Shown in pieces: positions 9,272 through 16,885 of a stretch of DNA of 64,000 nucleotides; within the stretch, counting starts at the first letter, position 1; each line of letters starts with the position of its first letter. A program made the position numbers and the translations under genes. This DNA is from Coprobacillus sp. CAG:698 (lineage in GTDB: Bacteria; Bacillota_I; Bacilli_A; ML615J-28; CAG-698). The stretch is taken from positions 73,885 through 137,884 of the forward strand of contig HF988719.1 in the NCBI GenBank assembly GCA_000431235.1, given 5' to 3'. The notes beneath the pieces are model-generated. The model did not search any database. It worked only from the letters and a program-made list of their open reading frames with translations, and was not told the origin of the DNA.

Positions 9272-9302
9272 AGAATAGATGTATAAGCTATTCTTTTTTT
9301 CT
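9271..9302 (+). terminator. Rho-independent terminator
   Basis: AAGAATAG (9271-9278) and CTATTCTT (9288-9295), then a run of T to 9300. It starts at the last base of the ABC exporter stop codon. Confidence 0.82.
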
Positions 9303-9317
9303 TTATAAACGCATTTT

Positions 9318-9350
9318 TTTACAAATTATTCGGGCTCAATGTAATAGAAT
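9318..9350 (+). promoter_or_regulatory. Candidate spoIIE promoter with long 21-base spacer
   Basis: TTTACA at 9318-9323 and TAGAAT at 9345-9350 are 21 bases apart. The Spo0A-activated spoIIE promoter of Bacillus subtilis is also known for an over-long spacer. No clear Spo0A box (TGTCGAA-like) was seen. An alternative -10, TAATAG at 9342, would give 18 bases. Confidence 0.45.
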
Positions 9351-9368
9351 AAGTGTGAGGTGGTTTAA

Positions 9369-11498
9369 ATGAAAAAATATCTAAATGTTATTATTGTTTC
9401 TTTCTTTGCTTTTTTGCTTTTAGAATATGATTACGGATTACCTCTTATAATTCCAATAATTTTGATTTATTTATCAAATAATAGTAAATTATCATTTATA
9501 GTTATTCCAGTAAGTATGCTTTCAATATTTGTATTTAATTATGATTATCTAAAAGTTGGAATAGTTCTATATATTTTTATTATGATATATCTTTTATTCT
9601 TTTTAAAGAAAAAGAATCTTTTTATAGATGCTATATACACATTTGTAATTTGTATGGGATTGTTACTATTAAGAGCAAATGAAATTCTTAACAAAGAAAT
9701 AATAATTAGAATAATTATATACAGTGCTTTATCATCAGTAATGCTAACAGTTATGAAAATAATACTAAACAAACGAGAAGATTTCTTTGTCTATTTTGAA
9801 ATAGTGAGTATTTCACTTGCTCTTATTGGGGCATCGCTAACAGAATTTGAATATAATATTTGCTTTTATCTAGGTTGTTTTTATGCAATATATTTTACCT
9901 ATAATGCTAATGGTTTATTTTCGTTTGTTTTTTCAACACTTTTGATGGTATACATATATATGAAATATAAAATAGAATATGTTTTGATACTTCCATTTTT
10001 ATCAGTTATATATATGATTAATAGTATTTTAAGTAGTTTTGTTACTATTTTGTTAACAACAATTCTATGTTTTATTTTTCCTGAATACTATAAAGTGGCT
10101 ATAATATTAGATGCTATTTGCATAGCTTTTGAGTTATTAAAGAACAAAGTATTAGGAAAGAGAATTACAAAAGAAAATGAGATAAAAGAAAGTGTAAAAG
10201 AAAGTTCAGAAGTTTTAAATCGAGATGTTTTAGCTTTTTCGAGTTTCTTAGATATGTGTGCTCAAGAATCAGAAGGGATGAGAGAGTATTATAAGAAACT
10301 AGATGAGGGTATAAAAAGTTTAGAGAAAAATTATTGTAATAAGTGTTACCTATGTAATAAATGTTATCAAAAAGATGTCAAAGAAGAAATGAAAAATTTG
10401 ATAATTAATGCCAAAAACATAACATATGATATAAAAGAAAGTGAAGTTTTTAGTGTTTGCCCCTATAATATTGAAATTAGAAAAAGCGCAATAATTATAA
10501 ATGAAAAAATGGAAAACACTACAAGAAGAGCAAAGAGCAAGGTTGTTTCTTCAACTTTACAAGGAATAAGTAATATTTTAAGACAATTTATCGTAGATAC
10601 TAGTACAAAAAAAGAGATGGAGTATGAGGAAATTTATAAGATGAAAAAGGCCATTTCCTCAAATGGCTATGTAATTAGTTATTTTAAAGCTGATAAAATG
10701 AATGAAGATGACTTCCTCATAGAAATGGGAATACGAGGAGTTACATTTGAAGATGTGAAAGAAAAAATAACAAGTATTATTGAAAGAAGTATTCATAAAG
10801 AAGTAACATTAGAATATGACTACACAGAAAGTGGAAAAGTTTATTTCCGTATAATCCCTAAAACAAAATGTAGAATTGAATACAGCACATCATCTATTGC
10901 CGCTGGTAAAGTGAGTGGAGATAATTTATTAGTTAACGAAACAAAAGATGGAAAAGTTGTCTCAGTTATCTGTGATGGTATGGGAAAGGGTTATAGTGCT
11001 AATATGTCAAGTGAGTTTGTTATTGGAATGTTTGAAGAACTATTTAAATCTAATTTATCGTCATATGCAATGGTACAAATGATGAATACATATTGTGAAA
11101 TAAAGGATAGTATTGATTCGTTTTGTACACTTGACTATATGGAATTAGATAGGAAAAACAAAGAAATTTCTTTTTATAAAATGTCATCAGCTCCTAGCTA
11201 TATTTATCACTTTAATAAAACTATCGAAAAGATTGAAAACAAAAGACTTCCTTTAGGTAAAGAAAGTGAAATAGTAACCGAAAATGTAAAAGTAGAAGAA
11301 GGAGATATCATTATTATGTCAAGTGATGGTGTTTTTGAAAATATCCAAAATGAAGGAGAACTAACTGAATATATCGCTTCAATAACACATTTACCTGCTC
11401 CGAAAATAGTATACCAAGTTATAAACTATATAAAAGAAAGTAGTAAGTTAACAGACGACGATATCTCCTTAGTTGTCTTAAAAGTGATTCCTAACTAA
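9369..11498 (+). CDS. spoIIE: Stage II sporulation protein E (PP2C-type phosphatase)
   Basis: 709 residues, somewhat shorter than the ~827 of B. subtilis. It sits at the polar septum and dephosphorylates SpoIIAA, which releases sigma F in the forespore. The N-terminal ~260 residues form about ten membrane helices. A central cytoplasmic region carries a cysteine cluster (NYCNKCYLCNKCY, then VCPYN). The C-terminal PP2C domain (about 510-705) has metal-binding and family motifs VICDGMGKGYSAN, CTLDYMELD, SSDGVFE and DDDISLVVL. SD GAGGTGG precedes the ATG. It is a sporulation-specific marker and a strong sign that the organism forms endospores. The 3' end overlaps the convergent rhodanese gene by 21 bases. 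Confidence 0.95.
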   Translation: MKKYLNVIIVSFFAFLLLEYDYGLPLIIPIILIYLSNNSKLSFIVIPVSMLSIFVFNYDYLKVGIVLYIFIMIYLLFFLKKKNLFIDAIYTFVICMGLLLLRANEILNKEIIIRIIIYSALSSVMLTVMKIILNKREDFFVYFEIVSISLALIGASLTEFEYNICFYLGCFYAIYFTYNANGLFSFVFSTLLMVYIYMKYKIEYVLILPFLSVIYMINSILSSFVTILLTTILCFIFPEYYKVAIILDAICIAFELLKNKVLGKRITKENEIKESVKESSEVLNRDVLAFSSFLDMCAQESEGMREYYKKLDEGIKSLEKNYCNKCYLCNKCYQKDVKEEMKNLIINAKNITYDIKESEVFSVCPYNIEIRKSAIIINEKMENTTRRAKSKVVSSTLQGISNILRQFIVDTSTKKEMEYEEIYKMKKAISSNGYVISYFKADKMNEDDFLIEMGIRGVTFEDVKEKITSIIERSIHKEVTLEYDYTESGKVYFRIIPKTKCRIEYSTSSIAAGKVSGDNLLVNETKDGKVVSVICDGMGKGYSANMSSEFVIGMFEELFKSNLSSYAMVQMMNTYCEIKDSIDSFCTLDYMELDRKNKEISFYKMSSAPSYIYHFNKTIEKIENKRLPLGKESEIVTENVKVEEGDIIIMSSDGVFENIQNEGELTEYIASITHLPAPKIVYQVINYIKESSKLTDDDISLVVLKVIPN

Positions 11499-11789
11499 TT
11501 CATACTTCCATTTATTTATACCACCTAACACATTTGTAACATTAAATCCTTTACCTTCAAGAATTTTAGAAACTTTTGGTGAGGTAATTCCGTAGTCACA
11601 GATGATGTAATAGTTAGTATAATAGTTCAGGTAAATAAAGGGATTAGATAATAAAACATTACAAGGTATATTTTGTGACCCCATAATATGTTTTTCAAAG
11701 AAATCACTTTTATCGCGCACGTCTATTATATTCATAAAATTACCGCTTAAACATAAATCATGTAAAGCCTCACAAGAGATTGATTTCAT
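11478..11789 (-). CDS. Single-domain rhodanese-like protein
   Basis: 103 residues from the ATG at 11789, chosen because AAGGTGAT lies just upstream; a longer frame from 11825 lacks an SD. Rhodanese features: IIDVRDKSDFFEKHIMGSQNIP near the N-terminus and the active-site cysteine in IICDYGITS (about residue 67), the usual CxxGxxS loop. Such proteins carry sulfur as a persulfide. The C-terminal LGGINKWK is family-typical. A TATAAT on the minus strand at 11810-11805 could be its -10. It converges on spoIIE. Confidence 0.88.
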   Translation of the reverse strand: MKSISCEALHDLCLSGNFMNIIDVRDKSDFFEKHIMGSQNIPCNVLLSNPFIYLNYYTNYYIICDYGITSPKVSKILEGKGFNVTNVLGGINKWKYELVRNHF

Positions 11790-11864
11790 TGTATCACCTT
11801 GTACATTATATGTAATAAATGTCATTTTTATAAATATTTATTATAAAGAATATGAAAAATGTGA

Positions 11865-11870
11865 TATAAT
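11865..11870 (+). promoter_or_regulatory. -10 of the PucR-type regulator gene
   Basis: TATAAT preceded by TGA (extended -10); the TAGGTGGTGAT SD follows. No good -35 at 17 bases. Confidence 0.55.
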
Positions 11871-11891
11871 CATTATAGGTGGTGATAGAAA

Positions 11892-12563
11892 ATGCTTTTT
11901 GAAAGTAAATTAAGTTATAATGCTAATCAAAAACAAATGATTGATTTTCTAAATGGGAACGTTAAAACATTTCTTTTAAAAGATAAATCTTTTTTCATAA
12001 TTACTAGTATTGAAGATGCCACACAAGAAGAAAATATTATTAATTTATATAATAATTATCTATATAATTCTACATCAATAGTATATAAAAATATGATTAT
12101 ATCTTTTTATCAAAAAAAAGAGAAAATGTACTTTCAAGAGATAATAGATTCTCTAAGCGAAGATTTAGGAACAAGAATAAAAATTTTTGAGGGTTTTAGA
12201 ATTTCTTTAAAGAATAATTTAGACTTTTTGAAGATGTTTTCTATTATTGAAAAGTACCGAGAAAAAGATTACTCTTATATGAACATAACCGATGTAATCC
12301 TCTCAACAAATACTATGAATATAAATACTATTAGAGAAATACTTTTATGTGAAGAATTGAAAGATTATAATTTTATAACCCTTGTTCGTGAAATGCTCAA
12401 GAATGATTTGAATGTTTCTAAAGCAGCAAATGATTTGTATATGCATAGAAATACTTTAAATAATAAACTTGATACAATAGAATTTAATACTTCAATTTCA
12501 TTAAGAAATTTTAAAGGAGCCCTTTCTTTATATGAATTATTGAAAGAATATATAAAGTTATAA
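11892..12563 (+). CDS. PucR/CdaR-type helix-turn-helix regulator
   Basis: 223 residues. The last ~60 residues match the PucR C-terminal helix-turn-helix: LVREMLKNDLNVSKAANDLY, MHRNTLNNKLDTIE. The first 160 residues are not a domain I recognise. CdaR/PucR-type regulators usually sense a small molecule and control sugar, purine or stress genes. The gene lies immediately upstream of an msmX-like ATPase gene with a palindrome at its -35, so control of that promoter is a reasonable inference, not shown. Confidence 0.75.
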   Translation: MLFESKLSYNANQKQMIDFLNGNVKTFLLKDKSFFIITSIEDATQEENIINLYNNYLYNSTSIVYKNMIISFYQKKEKMYFQEIIDSLSEDLGTRIKIFEGFRISLKNNLDFLKMFSIIEKYREKDYSYMNITDVILSTNTMNINTIREILLCEELKDYNFITLVREMLKNDLNVSKAANDLYMHRNTLNNKLDTIEFNTSISLRNFKGALSLYELLKEYIKL

Positions 12564-12568
12564 TTTAT

Positions 12569-12583
12569 TGTGCATTTTGCACA
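12569..12583 (+). promoter_or_regulatory. Operator-like palindrome abutting the msmX -35
   Basis: TGTGCA-TTT-TGCACA, a perfect inverted repeat ending one base before the -35 TTGAAA. Its placement fits a regulator-binding site. Confidence 0.5.
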
Positions 12584-12612
12584 TTGAAATAAAAATAAAA
12601 ATAATATATAAT
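12584..12612 (+). promoter_or_regulatory. Promoter of the msmX-like gene
   Basis: TTGAAA at 12584-12589, spacer 17, TATAAT at 12607-12612. Confidence 0.78.
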
Positions 12613-12637
12613 TAATACAAATTAAAGGAGAAATTTT

Positions 12638-13756
12638 ATGGCAACTGTTACACTAACTAACATTAATAAAGTTTATGATGGCAATGTTCATGCAGTTATA
12701 GACTTTAATCTAAAAATTAAAGATAAAGAATTTATCGTATTCGTAGGACCTTCAGGCTGCGGAAAGACAACTACACTAAGAATGGTAGCTGGACTTGAAG
12801 AAATTACTTCAGGTGAATTAAGAATTGATGATGAAATCGTTAATGATGTTGCACCAAAAGATCGTAACATCGCAATGGTTTTCCAAAGCTATGCTTTGTA
12901 TCCTCATATGACTGTTTATGACAATATGGCATTTGGTCTAAAACTACGTAAATTTTCACGTGATGAAATCGATCGTCGTGTAAATGAAGCTGCAGAAGTA
13001 TTAGGATTAAAACCATACTTAGATCGTCGTCCAAAAGCTTTATCAGGTGGACAAAAACAACGTGTTGCCTTAGGAAGAGCAATCGTACGTAATGCTAAAG
13101 TATTCTTAATGGACGAACCACTATCTAACCTAGATGCTAAATTACGTGTACAAATGAGAGCCGAAATTATAAAGATTACTGAAAGATTAGGTATTACAAC
13201 AATCTATGTAACACATGACCAAATTGAAGCTATGACAATGGCATCAAGAATTGTTGTTATGAAAGATGGAGTTATCCAACAAGTTGGTACTCCAAAAGAT
13301 ATTTATGACAATCCTAACAATACATTTGTTGGTGGATTTATTGGAACTCCTCCAATGAACTTTATTGAAGGAAGAGTAACTGAAGATGGTTATTTCGTAA
13401 TTGGAGATCATAAACTTGGAGTTACAAAATTAAGAATACCTGAAAATAAGTTCAAAATCTTAGATACACAAAACTATATTGATAAACCTGTTATTCTTGG
13501 AATTAGACCAGAAGATATCTATGATACTCCAGAATTATTTGAAAAATATGCTGATTCTAAAGTGCATATCAAAGTTGACGTAGCTGAGCTATTAGGTGCT
13601 GAAACAAATATTTATGGTGTGTTAAATGGTCAAACACTTGTTGCAAAAGTTCCTGCACGTGTTGATTTACATATGAATGATGAAACAGATTTAGTTCTTA
13701 ATATGGAAAAATGCCACTTCTTTGATGAAGAAACTCAACAAAGAATTAAGAGATAA
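12638..13756 (+). CDS. msmX: Multi-sugar import ABC ATPase (MsmX/UgpC family)
   Basis: 372 residues, typical for the MsmX/UgpC/MalK family. Walker A GPSGCGKTTT (about 38-47), Q-loop MVFQSYALYPHMTV, signature LSGGQKQRVALGRAIVR, Walker B VFLMDEPLSNLDAKLR, and the C-terminal regulatory OB-like domain with GIRPEDIYD. These ATPases power carbohydrate importers. No permease or solute-binding gene lies nearby, so like MsmX of B. subtilis it may serve several importers encoded elsewhere. SD AAAGGAG; it is bounded by its own promoter and terminator. It is richer in CGT/GGT-type codons than the neighbouring regulator, as expected of a well-expressed gene. Confidence 0.9.
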   Translation: MATVTLTNINKVYDGNVHAVIDFNLKIKDKEFIVFVGPSGCGKTTTLRMVAGLEEITSGELRIDDEIVNDVAPKDRNIAMVFQSYALYPHMTVYDNMAFGLKLRKFSRDEIDRRVNEAAEVLGLKPYLDRRPKALSGGQKQRVALGRAIVRNAKVFLMDEPLSNLDAKLRVQMRAEIIKITERLGITTIYVTHDQIEAMTMASRIVVMKDGVIQQVGTPKDIYDNPNNTFVGGFIGTPPMNFIEGRVTEDGYFVIGDHKLGVTKLRIPENKFKILDTQNYIDKPVILGIRPEDIYDTPELFEKYADSKVHIKVDVAELLGAETNIYGVLNGQTLVAKVPARVDLHMNDETDLVLNMEKCHFFDEETQQRIKR

Positions 13757-13768
13757 CTAATAAAAATA

Positions 13769-13809
13769 AATATCTTATGACAAAAATGTTTTCATAAGAT
13801 ATTTTTTTT
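13769..13809 (+). terminator. Rho-independent terminator
   Basis: AATATCTTATGA (13769-13780) pairs with TCATAAGATATT (13792-13803), followed by a run of T to 13809. Confidence 0.92.
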
Positions 13810-13833
13810 ATATACTTTTTTGGAAAGTTGTGA

Positions 13834-13839
13834 TATAAT
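13834..13839 (+). promoter_or_regulatory. -10 of the pgk-tpiA operon
   Basis: TATAAT preceded by TGA (extended -10). The leader to the pgk ATG is about 70 bases; no structure was recognised in it. Confidence 0.6.
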
Positions 13840-13913
13840 AAGTTGGTAAGTGATATATTAATATAATCATTTAAATAATAGTTAATAAAATTAATTGAAA
13901 GGAATAAATAAAA

Positions 13914-15107
13914 ATGGAAAAAAAGACAATTAGAGACGTTGAATTAAAAAACAAAGTCGTTTTGATGCGCGTGGACTTTAATGTTCCAATGGCTGGTGGA
14001 GTTATTACTGATGACAATCGTATAGTTCAAGCATTACCTACAATTAAATACGCTTTAGAACATGGTGCAAAATTAGTATTATTCTCTCATTTAGGACGCA
14101 TTAAAGAAGAAGCTGATAAAGCAAAAAATACTTTAGCTCCTGTTGCTAAGAGATTAAGCGAATTACTTGGAAAAGAAGTAAAATTTGTTCCTGTTACAAG
14201 AGGAGAAGCTTTAGAAAAGGCAATCAAAGAAATGGCTGCTGGCGATATCGTTATGTTTGAAAATACAAGATTTGAAGATTTAGATGGTAAAAAAGAATCT
14301 AAGAATGATCCAGAATTAGGTAAATACTGGGCAAGTTTAGGTGATGTGTTCGTAAATGATGCATTTGGTACAGCTCATCGTGCTCATGCTTCTAACGCTG
14401 GAATTGCTGCAAATATGGATACTGTTGTTTCAGGATTCTTAATTGAAAAAGAAATCAATTGTTTAAGCAAACCAGTTGACAATCCAGTTCACCCATATGT
14501 TGCTATATTAGGTGGAGCAAAAGTAAGTGATAAGATTTCTGTAATTGAAAACTTATTAAATAAAGCTGATAAGATTATAATTTGTGGAGCTATGGCTTAT
14601 ACATTCTATAAAGCATTAGGATATGAAGTTGGTACAAGTAAATGTGAACTTGACTTCGTTGATTATGCAAAAGGATTATTAGAAAAAGCACAAAATAAGA
14701 TTATTCTTCCTGTTGATACAGTTGTTGCGAAAGAATTTGATAAAGATGCTGAATCTAAAGTTGTTGATTCTGACAAGATCCCTGCTGATGAAATGGGAAT
14801 GGATATTGGACCTAAATCATTAGAAAAGTTTGCAAAAGAATTAGAAGGTGCTAAAACAGTTGTTTGGAATGGTCCTGCAGGTGTATTTGAATTCCCTAAA
14901 TTTGCAAAAGGAACAAATGGTATTTGCGAATTACTTGCTAACTTAAAAGGTGCTACAACTATTATAGGTGGTGGAGATAGTGCCGCAGCAGCAGAAAAAT
15001 TAGGATATGCTGAAAAATTCACTCATGTTTCTACTGGTGGAGGAGCAAGTTTAGAATATTTAGAAGGTAAAACTTTACCTGGAATTGCAATTTTGAACGA
15101 TAAATAA
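13914..15107 (+). CDS. pgk: Phosphoglycerate kinase
   Basis: 397 residues, normal length. It transfers phosphate from 1,3-bisphosphoglycerate to ADP in glycolysis, in the cytosol. N-terminal substrate-binding motif VVLMRVDFNVPM (about 15-26) and SHLGR (about 60); nucleotide-binding glycine-rich segments AILGGAKVSDKI (about 199) and TTIIGGGDSAAAAEKLG (about 350); C-terminal STGGGASLEYLEGK. SD AAAGGA precedes ATG. tpiA follows after 14 bases; gap, gpm and eno are not here. Confidence 0.97.
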   Translation: MEKKTIRDVELKNKVVLMRVDFNVPMAGGVITDDNRIVQALPTIKYALEHGAKLVLFSHLGRIKEEADKAKNTLAPVAKRLSELLGKEVKFVPVTRGEALEKAIKEMAAGDIVMFENTRFEDLDGKKESKNDPELGKYWASLGDVFVNDAFGTAHRAHASNAGIAANMDTVVSGFLIEKEINCLSKPVDNPVHPYVAILGGAKVSDKISVIENLLNKADKIIICGAMAYTFYKALGYEVGTSKCELDFVDYAKGLLEKAQNKIILPVDTVVAKEFDKDAESKVVDSDKIPADEMGMDIGPKSLEKFAKELEGAKTVVWNGPAGVFEFPKFAKGTNGICELLANLKGATTIIGGGDSAAAAEKLGYAEKFTHVSTGGGASLEYLEGKTLPGIAILNDK

Positions 15108-15121
15108 AAAGGAGAATTATT

Positions 15122-15895
15122 ATGAGAAAACCAATTATCGCTGGAAACTGGAAAATGTTTAAGACTAGAGATGAAGCAATAAAATTCATCCTAGATGTTA
15201 ATGACAAAATGCCTTCAAATGAGGTTGTTGATAGTGTTATTTGTTCACAATTTACAGTATTAAGATGCTTAGTTAAGAGACAAGGCGAAAACTTAAGAAT
15301 AGGTGCACAAAATATGCACTTTAAAGATGAAGGAGCATATACTGGAGAAGTTAGTGGCCTAATGCTTAAGAGCATTGGAACAACATATGTAATTATTGGT
15401 CACAGTGAAAGAAGAGCAATGTTTAACGAAACTGATGAAACAGTTAACTTAAAACTTAAAAAAGCATTCGAAGTTGAATTATTACCAATTCTTTGTGTAG
15501 GTGAATCTCTAGAGCAAAGAGAAACAGGTAAAACTGAAGAAGTTTTAAAGAACCAAATTGTTAAAGACTTAGAAGGTTTAACTAAAGAACAAGTAAAAGA
15601 ATTAGTTATTGCTTATGAACCAATTTGGGCAATCGGTACTGGTAAAACAGCTACTTCACAAATCGCTGATGAAACTTGTGGATTTATCCGTAAAACAGTT
15701 GGAGAATTGTTCGGAGAAGAAGTTAGCGAAGCTATTAGAATTCAATATGGCGGAAGTGTAAAAACTAGTAACATTGAAGAATTAATGAGTATGCCTAATA
15801 TTGATGGTGCATTAATTGGTGGAGCAAGTTTAAAAGCTGAAGACTTTATTAAATTAGTTTATGCAGCTGCAAAACAACAATATATCCCTATGTAA
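15122..15895 (+). CDS. tpiA: Triosephosphate isomerase
   Basis: 257 residues. Interconverts dihydroxyacetone phosphate and glyceraldehyde-3-phosphate. Family marks: GNWKMFK (catalytic Lys at about 12), IIGHSERR (catalytic His at about 95), AYEPIWAIGTGKTAT (catalytic Glu at about 166 and the flexible loop 6), YGGSV and GALIGGASL (phosphate binding). SD AAAGGAG, 7 bases before ATG. It is the last gene of the pgk operon, before a terminator. Confidence 0.97.
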   Translation: MRKPIIAGNWKMFKTRDEAIKFILDVNDKMPSNEVVDSVICSQFTVLRCLVKRQGENLRIGAQNMHFKDEGAYTGEVSGLMLKSIGTTYVIIGHSERRAMFNETDETVNLKLKKAFEVELLPILCVGESLEQRETGKTEEVLKNQIVKDLEGLTKEQVKELVIAYEPIWAIGTGKTATSQIADETCGFIRKTVGELFGEEVSEAIRIQYGGSVKTSNIEELMSMPNIDGALIGGASLKAEDFIKLVYAAAKQQYIPM

Positions 15896-15906
15896 ATAAA
15901 TAAATT

Positions 15907-15933
15907 AATCCCTACTCTGTGGGGATTTTTATT
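15907..15933 (+). terminator. Rho-independent terminator
   Basis: AATCCCTAC (15907-15915) and GTGGGGATT (15919-15927) with one T-G pair, then a T run. Confidence 0.85.
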
Positions 15934-15949
15934 TTACTTGCATTTTTCT

Positions 15950-15978
15950 TTGAAAATTTAACAAAAGTAGGATATAAT
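15950..15978 (+). promoter_or_regulatory. Promoter of the DUF6273 gene
   Basis: TTGAAA at 15950-15955, spacer 17, TATAAT at 15973-15978. Confidence 0.8.
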
Positions 15979-16001
15979 AATTATATTGTTTGGAGGTTTT
16001 T

Positions 16002-16742
16002 ATGTTTGGAGAAAGAAGAATAATTTCGAAGAAAGGGCAAGAATATTTATACTTTGGTGTTTTCCCTCAATCATTAAAAGAAAAAAATGTTACAATAAAA
16101 GGAATTGATCCTAATAAAAGTAATATTTATATAGGTAGTGACGACGAAAAATATATATTATATAAGACAGATGATGAAATTACAGAAAATATTTATATTA
16201 ATAATGAACTTGTGGAAGCAAACAAAGAATATTTCTTTAAAATAGAGCCTATAAAATGGAATGTTATTGAAAAAGATAGTGATAGTGCTATTTGTATAAG
16301 TGAAATGATATTATCATGTCATAGACATGGTGACAGAAGTGATGAGTATTTTGAATCTGAAATAAGAGATTACATTCTAAATGATATTTATGAATTTGCA
16401 TTTACTGATGATGAAAAAAAATATATTCTTCCCTACTATTATTCTGAGAATAAACTAGATAATTTATCAATGCCATCTTATGAAGAATTAGATAAATGTA
16501 ATTTAGACAACAAAAAAAACAATAATATAATAAGTAATTATACAAGAGAAAAAAAGATGACAGATTACGCAAAAGTTATAGCAGCAAATTCAATTTCTTT
16601 AATTGACTCATATTGGTGTATTAGTGATATAGAGTCAAAAGATTGTACTATTAATGTAACTAACGAAGGATTATTTGATTCGATAAATGTTGGCTGCAAA
16701 TGTGGTATTGTACTTAAAATATGGGTTAAGTTAGGATATTAG
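16002..16742 (+). CDS. DUF6273-like protein
   Basis: 246 residues from the ATG at 16002, chosen for SD TTGGAGG six bases upstream; a TTG 12 bases earlier overlaps that SD. No signal peptide or membrane segment is seen, so it is probably cytosolic. It matches the C-terminal half of the next protein: YLYFGVFPQSL versus IEFGSYPETL, KYILYK versus KYAYLV, FFKIEPIKWNV versus YFKVEPIKWKV, an I-R-x-Y-L/I-x-N-D segment, TDYAK, and a final VLKIWVKL versus VPVIWIDL. This is the DUF6273 pattern often attached to other domains in gut Firmicutes; its function is unknown. It has its own promoter. Because the TIR protein follows 143 bases later and shares the domain, the two may work together. Confidence 0.7.
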   Translation: MFGERRIISKKGQEYLYFGVFPQSLKEKNVTIKGIDPNKSNIYIGSDDEKYILYKTDDEITENIYINNELVEANKEYFFKIEPIKWNVIEKDSDSAICISEMILSCHRHGDRSDEYFESEIRDYILNDIYEFAFTDDEKKYILPYYYSENKLDNLSMPSYEELDKCNLDNKKNNNIISNYTREKKMTDYAKVIAANSISLIDSYWCISDIESKDCTINVTNEGLFDSINVGCKCGIVLKIWVKLGY

Positions 16743-16885
16743 ATATTTATACAAAATATAAATATATGTATGTACAACTATAAAACTTCAGCATGTATTT
16801 ATTGAAAATAAAGATTGATTTATATGCATTTAAGTGATAAAAAATGAATTTATACAATATGATAATTAAATATTTGGAGAATGAT

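Noticed and set aside
12945..12970. parS-like TTTTCACGTGATGAAA inside msmX
   Set aside because: Only the CACGTG core matches well and it lies in conserved coding sequence. A second CACGTG at 50461 matches even less.
15990..16001. TTG start four codons before the DUF6273 gene
   Set aside because: That codon overlaps the SD GGAGG that serves ATG 16002.
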